A program made the translations under genes and the position numbers. 64,000 bases of DNA from Phoenix dactylifera (taxonomy: Eukaryota; Streptophyta; Magnoliopsida; Arecales; Arecaceae): NCBI RefSeq assembly GCF_009389715.1, contig NW_024067666.1, positions 4,195,001-4,259,000 of the forward strand. The letters are read 5' to 3'. Positions 27,800 to 38,589 of the stretch are shown here, one piece after another (position 1 is the stretch's first letter; every line of letters starts with the position of its first letter). The notes beneath the pieces are model-generated. The model was not told the DNA's origin and ran no database searches. It saw nothing but the letters and a program-made list of their open reading frames with translations.

Positions 27800-28667
27800 T
27801 CCAAGATCTCTGTGGGAGGGAAAACCGCCAGAAATGCGCACATGTACACAAAAACGAAAGCAAAGCTCAAACAACATTGTCAGAAAGGCGTATTATCTGG
27901 CAGAGCGAATACCAAATGGTAGGAATCAGATAGAGAGAGAGAGAGAGTCTAAAAATAATAGACATGCAACAAAAACCACAAATTGGGCAGTACAGTTCTG
28001 ATCAGGAGAAGCATATAAAATAAAGATGACATACAGCAGAAAACTTTAAACACATTAAACAATCATCATTATGAAATTCAAGCAAAAAAACTGATATTTC
28101 TTTAAAAAATTCTAAAGTATTTAAAATTTGATATATTACAATCATCTGTTATTTTTTTCTTATTAGTGCACATAGAGGATATAATTTCTCTATCACAATA
28201 TACTGGATCCAGCATATTATTTTAAATTTTAAAAAGTAAACCCTGATTATGTTGCTATTAGTTTGATGATGATTATAGTTTTAGATAGATTTATGAGGAA
28301 TCATGATTTTAGTTTAAATAGCTCGTCATCTCCGTTGTTTTTTGGCAACATAGCCTCTACCTGTTTCTGGTGAATAGATGGATTATACCTTTACAGCTAT
28401 CATGTTCTAAGAATTCAAACGAGATTAATTTTGGTGATGTATTTTGATAATTGTGGACTAGTTTTGTTACATGGAAGTCCAATGTCTAAAGCCAATGGTG
28501 TCTGTCGAGACTTGTTGATTTGGTCAAAACCTAGCTCAATTGGGTCTCTATTTATGTTAAATTTTTTTATTATATTTTATAACTTATTTATTTTTAATTA
28601 TAAATTTTTTTATCTACCATGCAATTTTTGGGTTACTTGAATTAAATATGCTTTCCTTCCATCTGTA
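27800..28667. other. PRA1 upstream and intergenic DNA
   Basis: Contains a short GA tract near 27930-27947 and AT-rich DNA. No other gene. A long open frame on the plus strand over the PRA1 gene is an antisense shadow. Confidence 0.5.
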
Positions 28668-28857
28668 CCAAGGTGGCGCTAGGGTAACGTACCCACATGT
28701 GAGGTGGTGAGCCCATGGGTCGAAAAAGGCACGCAAAAATCTACGACCTGTATCGAACATTTCCTAATGGAAGGGGGGCCCAGTGGAGGCTACTACGCGG
28801 GTGGGCTGGTCCCTCCCCCTCCCCTCCTATTTTTTATCAAAAAAAAAAAAAAAAAAA
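28668..28857 (+). mobile_element. Poly(A)-tailed SINE-like element, copy 1
   Basis: Begins near AAGGTGGCGCTAGGGTAACG (loosely A-box-like), then a B-box-like ATGGGTCGAAAAAGGC, a body with TGTATCGAACAT, GGCCCAGTGGAGGC and TACTACGCGGGTGGG, a CT-rich stretch, and a run of about 19 A. A related copy with the same body and tail lies at 63870-63992. This is the layout of a tRNA-derived SINE with a poly(A) tail. I do not recognise the family. Confidence 0.65.
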
Positions 28858-29757
28858 CTCTTGGACTTCTTGAAACTATGATGGTGAGATCATAGTCTAA
28901 GCTATTCATGGAATTACTCCAAATCAAGTAGGGGAGAACAATTGCTTCCTGAATGCTCTCATTCGGGTAAAGTTTGATCGGTAACTCTAAATTTATCAAT
29001 CTAAGCTTGTAGCTTATCTTCATTAGTATCAGGGGGAAGCCTATCCCCAATCGAAAACTTCAAAACATAATCATGTTGGAGAGTAATGTGTCACATGCGA
29101 GCTGAATCTTCTATTGGCGCTGTAGAAGCAACTATTTTCATGATGATCAGCTACTAACATCAAAAAAAGAATTCATGGTGGTTATTTCAGCAATCCAAGC
29201 CTGGTAAAAGAGCGAATCTGGTAGCTAGGCGTTTCGTCAATTGAGGTCAAAATATTATAAACCCAATATTTTCAACATCTGAATTGATCTAATTGTTCCA
29301 TTGCTGTCTACCTGATCCAGCAGTTTGTGGGATCTTTCTTATTCTGTCAGAAGCTTAAATGAACGAAGCATGAGTTAAAAAAGCCAGCTTCAATCGCCAT
29401 GATGCAGCAACCTTGCAATCATCAAACCAACACATTAAAGCACCACATCTTTCTATTGATGAATTCCTGCTGGGGGAATCTATATAGGATCCCTCATGCA
29501 AAGAGAAAAAAAAAAAAGAGAAATACTGCCACCGATCATCGCTTAGAAAAACAGACCTCGGTCCGTCGATCGCATACTTCTCTAATTCTCTTTCTGGGAA
29601 TCCATGGGAGTAAAGATACAGGCCATCCAATAGCCATCTCATTCTGTTTCACATCTTCAAACATGTCATGCTTCCACTTCACTGAGATCCCTCCAACTCC
29701 CCTCTAGTTATGTGCATGTTTGTGTCAACTCCACTGCATATCCATGCATATGTATGT
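28858..29757. other. Intergenic DNA, nothing recognised
   Basis: AT-rich with no coding signal. Confidence 0.5.
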
Positions 29758-29965
29758 TTAGGCCCCGTTTGGGGAGCTTTTGGCACTTTCTGGCCCTCCA
29801 AAAGTACTTTAGACAAAAAACTATGTTTGGTAAATTTTTCAAAAAGCTGTTTCAGCTTTTGCGGGAAGCTGAAAACAGCTTTTGGAAGGAAGCTCCAATT
29901 TGGAGCTTTTGGGAGGAAGCTGTTTTAGCTTTTTCGGAAAGCTATATTTTTGACAAAAATGTCCA
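29758..29965 (+). mobile_element. Tourist/Harbinger-like MITE fragment
   Basis: TTA followed by GGCCCCGTTTGG (29761), the terminal sequence and target trinucleotide typical of PIF/Harbinger (Tourist-like) MITEs. The interior is rich in repeated AGCTTTTGG, GGAAGCT and AAGCTGTTT blocks in both orientations. The opposite terminus was not found, so the element is truncated or diverged. Confidence 0.5.
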
Positions 29966-30879
29966 TATTAAAATAACATAATTACATAGTTTATCCCTGT
30001 ATAAACCTAAAAATCTGCTGGAGCCAAGAACCCAAGCCGTCAGACTCCTTTCCGTAAGAAAAGGTATTTTTCTTTTCAATTTTTGTATGCATCTCTTGAA
30101 CCACATTTTAGAAGAAAAAAATTTTAATCCTTTTCTATACCTTCCAAAATCAATCTATTGTTTTTTTTTTATCATCAACCTCGCGGCCCACGCTGAGGTC
30201 CTCCTCGAGCGTGGACCATGAAGAAGAGCCCCTGGACCGCGGAAAATTATTTTATGAAAAATTATGAAAAATTATTTTATACTAATAATTATAATATTTT
30301 ATATCTTAGGTATTTATATTGAACCAAGAAATATAAATAATACTCACATGTTAGTTTTTTTTTTTTGGTTAAAGTCCTATATTAAATTTTTGACTGAACT
30401 GGAAGTTGGTCGACCTGGTCTTTCTCTTGATAAATCTGACACAAAACTTTTATTTTAGCATGGGGACAGCTAAAAAGTTAGCCATGAGCAATTTAATTGG
30501 GTGAGAGTTAAATTCTTCGGTGCACCACACCAATCACATATATTCGTTTCTATAGGCCTCATTCATCAAGCACTCATCTCAGTGATTAGCCCATAGGAAT
30601 GAGCATCTGTGATTAAGCATGGTGCACTGCCACGTGTTGCATGTGGTGTAGGATATGATTTTTCTCTTTATTAACTCATAAAAAGTTCCAGAAAAATATT
30701 TATGATGTCATATCACCCCACATAACACTTGTAGAATGGGGTGCTCTACTTGTCTAAGCAAGCTAATGCACAATCCCTACTTAGAATGGGGTCTTCTTTT
30801 GCTTCCTAGGCCGATCTCTGGATGTTTGCTTGCCTCTACTATCTATTTTATTTCTTCTGGACTTTTCTTCCTAATGTAC
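29966..30879. other. Intergenic DNA with a GC-rich hairpin
   Basis: An isolated GC-rich patch at 30180-30245 contains an inverted repeat (CCACGCTGAGG / CCTCGAGCGTGG). The rest is AT-rich and unassigned. The hairpin patch is probably a transposon scrap. Confidence 0.4.
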
Positions 30880-31520
30880 ATCCAGGCCGACCATAGCTCA
30901 CCAGAAAAACCGTCCAATTAGAACTCACCACGATGCCAACGCATAAGAGCTGCCACCTAGCAAGCCTGATGCCGCACGACTGGGTTCACATCTCGAGAGC
31001 TCCCTACGATTAGCAACATCATAGCCGAGACCCCAAGCAATCACTGAAATCCTGCCGATGTGATAGACAGGATGTCATCTGTGTGCGAGACGCTTGCGCC
31101 TGATATCTAGGCCATACCGAGGATAGACATTCCTAGCTGATCCACGTGCCCTAATTCTACGGTGGTAGGTATACTCCTTCACCTATACAATCATCTCTCA
31201 AGGAGAACCCTTAGGGTAAGTGTTCAAACACCCTAACGGATTGCAGGAGAACCTCCTTCTGTTCTCTAACATCATCCGGACTTAGGCATCAGAGGGTCTC
31301 TTGTCGGATACACTCCAGCAAAAGAACTTCTTCGTTTGTGCTATTTCAGATCGGAGTGTGGCCATCCAACCAGGATCCCGATCGCGGTCGTCCACTACAA
31401 GTCCTCATCAAGCTCGGTCAGAGCAGTCGATCACTGAGTCCTCCAGCATCGTCGCATCTCTCATGCGGTGTCTAGGATGGGCCAGTTCTCAGCAGCAACA
31501 CTTTCTTTGTGCATACTTTT
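30880..31520 (+). mobile_element. Ty3/gypsy-type LTR remnant
   Basis: GC-richer block whose later part has CACCTATACAATC (TATA-like), a leader with AGGAGAACCCTTAGGG, and CTTAGGCATCAGAGGGTCTC, a string typical of gypsy LTRs in monocots (GACTTAGGCATCGGAGGG type), followed by ACTTCTTCGTTTGTGC. No gag-pol follows. Boundaries are approximate. Confidence 0.55.
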
Positions 31521-31589
31521 TTTTTGAATAAATTTAAAGTGGGAAGGATGTTTTACACTCCTCCCAAGCTCACCGAAGAAAGCCACCAA

Positions 31590-32010
31590 CCTAGGGGTAC
31601 AAATGGGTCGGGTCGGATCATGATGACCTCAACCCAACATGGTTTCTTATTCGGGTTCTAATTTTGGATCCAGACTCGATCTGATAGAAGATCGGGTCGG
31701 GTTGGGTCCACCGCTACAATTTTTGATCCAACCGGTCATTCGGGTAGGGTCGGGTCCATGTACAATCCGGACTCAATCCAAAAAATTCGGATCTGGGTCA
31801 GGTCCGAATCGGGCTCGGTTCGAGTTAACCCATCCATGGCTTCATAACTTGTGTTTGCACTCCCGAGAGTTGCAGCCTGCAGGCCCAAACATGATCGAGA
31901 AAATAAATTGGATCTAATTTTAGGACTTGATTCGGCCCACGGATTCTCCAAAATGGGTCGGATCGGATCAGATCACGGGTCAACCCGACGTATTTGCAGC
32001 ATTACACCTA
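31590..32010. repeat. Degenerate GGGTCGG/ACCCGA word repeat
   Basis: Dense, imperfect words (GGGTCGGGTCGGATCA, GGGTCGGGTTGGGTC, GGTCGGGTCCATG, GGTCCGAATCGGGCTCGG) over about 230 bp, then more at 31950-31990. Similar words occur at 9263-9310, 35045-35230 and 50005-50060. Not coding. Confidence 0.6.
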
Positions 32011-33230
32011 TGTGGCCGTGTTTCCCTGTCCGCGGCCAAGGCGTCAGATAAACCGCGTGGTCGGTCAGTCAAGATCCTTGTGCATGCATCGCTATGTACC
32101 TGTAGGTTCTACCATCCGAGTAACGTCGTCACTGGTTTGACAAACCAGACACATGCTCCTTAGTTCTGACAAAATTCGATATCAATTTTAGATTAATCAA
32201 GTAGAGTCAGGCCAAGAAAGATAAAAAATCCTTACTACGGAGTTCATACGTGTCTATAGCTGAGTCAACCAAGAAATTGAATTAGTAAACCAGGATTATA
32301 AGTTCGAATCAAATGACACATATTGTTTTTTTTTAGTATGATTGACTCCTGTCGATTCCCCTGCCATTCTGATGACGTAGAGGCTGACATATGTCTTCAA
32401 AAATGCTAGAAACAAACTTGCGTGGTCCACAAATCCAAAGGTGGATTCGTCAGAAGAGAAGGAAAATGAAAACCGTGATGTTATTTATATTTCATCGTAT
32501 AGAGGTGTTTCAGGTATTTAAACAATTGGGTATGGTTGATTGACTCATGTCAACCTCGGGGTTGACATATTTACATGCCTAGATAGAACATAAATGCATA
32601 AACGTTTAGATATAAGTCATTGAAAAAGGGCGCAGCCATGTTTAGATTAGTAATCATCTTCATTTACATCCTTTGTTGTGGATATTTAAACAAGAAAAGA
32701 GGCCGTAATTTATGTTTAAATTACATCCTTTAAACATATTTGATGATATTCGGCATCATTTACATCCTTTGAGGTTAAACTTGGGTACATTAAATTACCA
32801 TCATCCTCCTCGCAAAGGACATGGTTAGGCCACAGTCTTCCTATTTCATGCAGGATTATTTGAAAACACATTATCAAATGCTGTCATTCCAAAAGATTTT
32901 ATTTCACCTGCGAGGCATACATGAGTGGAAGCTCTTCAATGTATACCATTTTTTTTTTCCTCATGTCACTTGTTGCTTGCTCATGAATGAGTGTGAGGCA
33001 ATAATAACATGTTTGAAAAGTGGATGTTGGATCTATGAATTCCAAATTGATGCTCTATAATGTCATACAAGCGTAATGAGATATTTTTAAAGTATATTAC
33101 ACAATTGTAAGAAATGAAAGTGCATGACAATCTTGATCCTAATAAAAAAAAAAAAGTGGAAGCAGGTATAATCCAATTTTTTTTAATATGCCTGGTGGGA
33201 AAAAGTACAACCCGAACCCATTATTGGGAC
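32011..33230. other. Intergenic DNA
   Basis: No gene. A weak B-box-like AAGTTCGAATC at about 32302-32312, with an oligo-T run after it, may be a further SINE relic, but the A-box is not convincing. Confidence 0.4.
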
Positions 33231-33233
33231 CCA

Positions 33234-33460
33234 TTGACCGGTATCAGACAAGTCGAAGAAGAGAGAGCGTGTGCGCGCGCGCGCGGGGTCAAAGGCCGTG
33301 AAACTTTGCACGTGGGAAATGAGTGAAAACTATCCCTGACTTTTCCTGTTTTTACACGTGATTTTTCTGGTTGACCATCTGGAGATCACCGTGCCCACGG
33401 ACATTCCCCGACCGAGTCGCCGACATGAGGCCGCCCAACGGCCCCTGCCGATATTTAAAT
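33234..33460 (+). promoter_or_regulatory. bHLH gene promoter: W-boxes, G-boxes, TATA
   Basis: W-box cores TTGACC at 33234-33239 and 33371-33376 and, reversed, GGTCAA at 33287-33292. Palindromic G-box CACGTG at 33309-33314 and 33355-33360. TATA-like TATTTAAAT at 33452-33460, 45 bp before the start codon. A (GC)n/GTGTGCGC run lies at about 33268-33285. W-boxes bind WRKY factors and G-boxes bind bHLH/bZIP factors in known plant systems. Use of these sites here is inference. Confidence 0.6.
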
Positions 33461-33504
33461 AACGCGGGAGGACCAAGCGGAAGCAGAGGAACCCGGGAAC
33501 CACC

Positions 33505-35516
33505 ATGGAACCGTTCCCCTTCCAAACCCAGGAGGACGACGAGCACCCGGAGTATCTGAACTGGGACTTCTCCCTTCCCGACTCCATCGACCTCCTGTCC
33601 GCCATCTCCAACCCACAGCCCCCACCGCGAAGTGCTTTTGTCGAATACAGAGCGTTTAATCGTGGGATCTCGTCCCAGAGTTCGGGATGCCAACAGCAAC
33701 GAACCGGCGGTCGCAACATCCACCGGAGAGTGATCGAGTTTCTAAGAACGATTCCGATGGCGACAAGGGAGGAGAGTTTCAGAGGTGTGGTGGCGGAGGG
33801 AAGCAGGGAGTTTCGGCATCTGATGAGGGAGAGGCAGAGGAGAGAGAGATTGAGCCAGGGTTATGCTGACCTCCGCTATATGCTCTCCAACAGATCAAAG
33901 GTTTCACCATTTCCCATCGATAATAATTGCAGAAAAAGAAATTCTCTGAATCTTACTTGCTTGGGTGTTTGTGTCTTTTTCTAAAAAAAAAAATTTCTTT
34001 CGAATTTTCTCGTAGGGTGACAAGAATTCGGTGGTTCAAGCAGCGGCTGTTTACTTGAAAGAACTGGAGGGAGTGAGGGAGGAGCTGCAGAAGCGCAACG
34101 AGGAGCTTGAGGAGACGGCAGCTGGGAAACGAGGGGTGGTAGAAGGGGCGACGATCAAATTGCGCGTGATGAATCCCTCATCGGCCGTTGATTCCATGAT
34201 GGGGGCTCTGCAATGCTTGAGGGGAATGGAGTTGGCGGCTGCATCCATGCAGGCCGAACTCCGCAGCGACGAGTTGTCAGCCGTCGTCAATCTGAAATCA
34301 AAGGTTTGTATGACATGCCTGGTGCTTAAGAAGGACTTGTTATATTATTTAAAGAAATGTTTAATTTACTGAAATTAAATATGGTATTTTAGTCATCATA
34401 TTTTTTTTTGAAAAAAAAAATGCTCTCAGATTCTTTTTCTTCCCCTTCCTATGGGTGATTAAGCTTCATTTTTAGACAAGTGTAAATGCCAAATTTAAAG
34501 TTGTTAATATCAGAAATTTAGATCATGGGTAGGTAGTCACCGAAAAGTTGGGCTGAAGTCCTGTGGAATTTTGACATATCATCTACCAAAATCTAGTTAT
34601 TGCTATTAATGAATGCCCCATGGACATTCATTTACAAGATCCATTATTTAATCGTGGTTAGCCTCAGAGAGTGATTTTATTAAATTCTGGATCATGGCCA
34701 TCCATGATCTGCAGCATGGCCCAAGATCAAACCTGGCCATCCATGGTGTATAGAATTGCACACCTAGCTTTCCATATGGCTTGCACAATCATGGGCTATC
34801 TTGCAAATCGTATACCCTACATTTCATGCAGCATGCACAATCATGGTCTCATAGATTATCATGCAGATCATCGATACCTGTTATTTATTTTTCTAGTTCA
34901 TGCAAAGTGGAGAGGATATTGACTCATATAATTAAAAAATATGAGCCTGCATTCTCTCCATATCTCGAAGTTAACAACAAGATAGTCCAATTATTCGAAG
35001 TGATTGTATGTGTTTCTAGATGGATGACAAGAGATTAGGGATGCAAATGGTTCCGGTCTACTTGCAATCTGAACCAGTCTCGACTAGATTAAACTCGAAT
35101 TTGATTGATATTCGAAGACTCGAGTTAGGTCCGGGTAATACTAATTTATACATCAGCCCGGTGTACTTTTGATCAACAAGAAATGGGATAAACATGACTC
35201 GACCTAATCAAATCCAAACCGAAAATCTGAATCATATAGAACCCCTTTTCCTTCAGCCACTTCTTTTATTTATTTTTTTTCTGTTTCACTTCTTCCTTCA
35301 TGGAAGTGTTTTGTTCAAGTTGTACTAATTTTAATTCATGCACTCAATAGTACCTAACATAGTCATGGATTCATTTATGTTGTGCAGAATGTGGCAATAG
35401 CTGAAGTGGAGAGAGCAATGGAATGTGCTTTAGAGGAAGTGGAGAAGAAATCCCACACTTTGTCTTCCCAACAATATAAATGCTCCGTGAGTTGCCATGT
35501 GGAGAATGCACCATGA
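33505..35516 (+). CDS. bHLH transcription factor (bHLH92-like)
   Basis: Complete gene, 270 aa, exons 33505-33900, 34016-34303 and 35388-35516 (TGA), all phase 0 with GT-AG introns. The bHLH domain spans about residues 101-151. Its basic region HLMRERQRRERL has the H105-E109-R113 residues that contact E-box/G-box DNA. The first intron falls in the loop (SNRSK then GDKNSVVQAA). The second helix runs into a heptad-like stretch (LEGVREELQKRNEELEE) that could extend dimerisation. The C-terminal part resembles the ACT-like end of many plant bHLHs but is short. The NRSKGDKNS loop resembles bHLH92-type factors, which are stress-induced in Arabidopsis; assignment to that clade is from memory. The N-terminus is acidic and Pro-rich. 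Expected in the nucleus. Confidence 0.9.
34304..35387 (+). other. bHLH intron 2
   Basis: Holds a patch (34690-34880) in which TGCACAATCATGG and CCATCCATG words recur, and degenerate CCGGTC/CTCGA words at 35045-35230. No coding content. Confidence 0.7.
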
Positions 35517-35729
35517 GTACCGCGTGTGCTCTACATGTAACTCATTTGACCTAACATTAGAGATGAATGAAACATCCTTTTCTAAAGTCAATACGTAAGA
35601 AAGGTTTGCATGTTAAATTCCAGCTAGAGGAATATGATAGCAATTCATTGATTTAGAAATATTCTCAGTCATAGAGGCAGAGAGGCATAATTTTTAAGGA
35701 AAATGATAAAAACACTAGCATCCATGATA

Positions 35730-35908
35730 TGTCATACCAGCCCAAACTGGACAGTATGGGGCGTACCATACCATACCAGTTCGGTACCGATATTCGGTAC
35801 GGATGGCGTACCAATATTCGGTATGCTAAAAAAATTTTCGTACCATACCATACCGACACTATACCAGTGTGGCATTGGTACAGGGTCCGGTACCGAGACA
35901 GCGAATCT
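35730..35908 (+). repeat. GTAC-rich dispersed repeat, copy 3
   Basis: Words such as ACCATACCAG, TTCGGTACCGATATTCGG, CGTACCATACCATACC and GGTCCGGTACCGAG, ending CAGCGAATCTT, equivalent to GGCGAACCTT in copy 2. Lies just left of the solo LTR. Confidence 0.7.
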
Positions 35909-35936
35909 TTCTCGCATCTTTAAAAGATGCACTATT

Positions 35937-38061
35937 TGTTGGAAAACCGTGCATGCAGCAGAAAAATCAAATCGCAGCGGAAGACGCATGCACGGCTCGT
36001 TCATCACATGAACGTATTTTAAAACCGTTCGTAGATAGATTAAGATTAAATTGTTAGAGGAAAAATCGTATCTTCACCTTATGCAAGTAGATCCTTACCG
36101 CAATCTGATGATCATGGTAATCTTGAAAAGCTCGCTTGAAGCCGCACACGTGTTCGGCCTCTATGGGTATCCACATGAGGAAGAGGACCGATCCAAGCGC
36201 CTAGATCTCACCGGGGTGCTAGCTCCCTTGCAGAGATCACTTTTGATGGTTAAATCTCTCTTAAACAATCAACTCTTGATTGCTCTCAGGAGGAAGAAGA
36301 AGGAGAGAGGGAAGAAGAGGAGGCCACGCCCAAGAGCAAAATGGGAAAGAGGGTTCGGCCGTAAAAGAAGATGAGGCCTACGGCCCTTCTTTTTTCTTTC
36401 TCCTTTCAACGGTCTAGATTTGCCCCCAAAGCCTTCTAGGGCTTCCTCTCACGCACTCCCCCCAAAAAATCTGAAAATAAATAATAAAATGAGGGGCGCA
36501 CGCCCCTCCTTTTATTTTGTGCATGAATCCTCCTCCAAGGAGGATTAGGTGGCCTAATCCAATCATGACTCAATCATGGGCTCTAGGACTCTTAATTCTT
36601 ATCTAATAAGGAGTCCTACTGCAATTAAGATTCTTCATCCTTATCTAATAAAGAGTCTTATTGCAATTAGGATTCTTCAATTAAGATTCTTAGTTCTAAT
36701 CCAATTAGGACTCTTCGAGTCCTAATCCAATTAGAACTCTAGGAGTCCTACTCCAAGTAAGACTCTAGACTCTTATAATTTGCAGTCCTAATCTAATTAG
36801 AACTCTAAGAGTCCTACTCCAAGTAGGACTCTTAAATCTTATCTAATAAGATCAAGCCCAATTCAATTAAGTCCAATTGATTCAATTAAATTGTAATTTA
36901 ATTGCTTCTTCAACTCACTAACTCTTAGTGAGTTAAACCAACTATCAATCAAATTGGTAATCATGAACTATTGTGATTCCAAATCACAATCTAACCATCA
37001 GATCGATCAAAACCTTTAATGTATGTGACTCCATAGGTTTTATTCTGTCTGGTAGTGAGATAAATTGTGATTTCTATCACAATATTATTGAAAACTCCTT
37101 TCAATGGGTTGAAACAATTCCAACTCATCTCACCAGAGATTATTGACCATCAAGATAATCCCTGTGAGTCTCACCATCCACCAGTGACCCCTAGTAGCAT
37201 GTAGTGGCAACCCAGCAGAATGGAATGAATGAATCTCTAGGTGCAGTTATCGTATGATACAGTCGTTCTATCGTGAATCCTTACAACATGGAGATCATGG
37301 ATAACTCGTCAAATCTCATCGTCTGTCATATGTCAAGATTTATTCGAGTTTTGCTCGAGAACGAAAACTTCTTTTCCACTATACATACTGCCACGGCCGA
37401 GGTTTTTCAAACTTAGTCTCATAAATCACATAAGACCACTCCTTATCTACCAAGGTCGATAGATTTCATGTAGGTGCGCATCCTACTCCTACAGTGAACC
37501 TACTGTAGCCAATCTGCACCACAAGGATCCATATGGCTAGAGATCATGTATATGTGCAGTCAGACTACAGCAACCTAACTGTGCATAATCAAGACACCGC
37601 AGGTCAAAGAACCAGTCATACCATTTCAACATCAGGTAAGTCACTGACGAGTGGATAGATATCCAAGTGACTTCTTGTTTTGGTCACGCTCGATATCCTT
37701 GTTCTCTAATAAGCACCTGCACTATCACTCGAGTGTCCCTACACTGTGGACTCGAGACTCGTCCATCCAAAAGGAAAACGATTTATGCACTAATCTCATC
37801 AGATCAATCACCGTTCCCATGATGATCCATCGATTAGAAGCATTTAGGAATTAATCACCAATGACATATGGCTCAAATTTTCAACTCTTGAGAATATGTA
37901 TCATCATCTTATTAATTCCTTAGACGATTCATGGACATATACACAACATGAATGGAAAAAGATGCCCAATATTATTAAATGATAATAAAGTTAAGTACAA
38001 AACTATATCCCAGAACAAATAATGTATTCGCTAGATTGGCTTCTAAGGTATACATCTAACA
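35937..38061 (+). mobile_element. Solo LTR, probably Ty1/copia, 2.1 kb
   Basis: Begins TGTTGGA and ends TCTAACA, an imperfect inverted terminal repeat with TG...CA. The flanking 5 bp are CTATT (35932-35936) and CTGTT (38062-38066), a target-site duplication with one transition. No primer-binding site or gag-pol lies next to it, so recombination to a solo LTR is the simplest reading. Length suits the long-LTR copia (SIRE/Maximus-like) group, but lineage is a guess. The middle (36560-36850) carries palindromic tandem units. Confidence 0.75.
36560..36850. repeat. Palindromic tandem units inside solo LTR
   Basis: Repeats of the unit AGTCCTAATCCAATTAGGACT and variants, each nearly its own reverse complement, alternate with ATCTTATCTAATAAG blocks. 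Confidence 0.8.
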
Positions 38062-38589
38062 CTGTTTTCACCTCTTCAAGGCAATGTACAAACTGAAGGA
38101 GTGTGTACGTCTTAGTGACGTAGTAGTATTGTTGGTACCAGTATCATGCTCAGCTTCCCTATTAAATTCAAAAACTTGTAGTTGTTTTCAGCGAAGTTGA
38201 GGTGGCTTTCTTCACTGACTTGCTCATTTGATTCATTAGGTTAAGATGGTTGCTTATGATGTCACAGGCTAATGCACAGATTGGATCTTCTTTTCCACCT
38301 GGTGTACTTCAGTTATTTTAGCTGCTTTCCTTCTTGTGTGATGGTTTAGAAAGCATATGAATGCAAGATTTGTTGATCTTGGTCTCACCTCGTGCTATCT
38401 TTGTAAAACAAAATATTTCACTTTATCAATTGTAATTGGTTCCGGTATGCGCTTGCACGACATGAAGGCCATTTCCTGAGTTCTAGGCTAGTATTGCCCC
38501 TTCAACATCAAATGAAGAAGATTTGTATCATGTGTATTTCAGCTCTTCCTCTTGGGACAGAGTTCTTAAACGTATATTATTACTTCATG
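38062..38589. other. Intergenic DNA, nothing recognised
   Basis: AT-rich sequence between the solo LTR and a LINE remnant. Confidence 0.5.

Noticed and set aside
27246..28001. 251-codon acidic open frame on the plus strand
   Set aside because: It lies antisense across the PRA1 gene. Its Asp/Glu and Gly/Ala richness is the mirror of GC-rich PRA1 codons, and it has no recognisable domain.
31510..31560. Possible LINE 3' end beside an oligo-T run
   Set aside because: Only a vague similarity to the other LINE ends and no coding remnant on the expected side.
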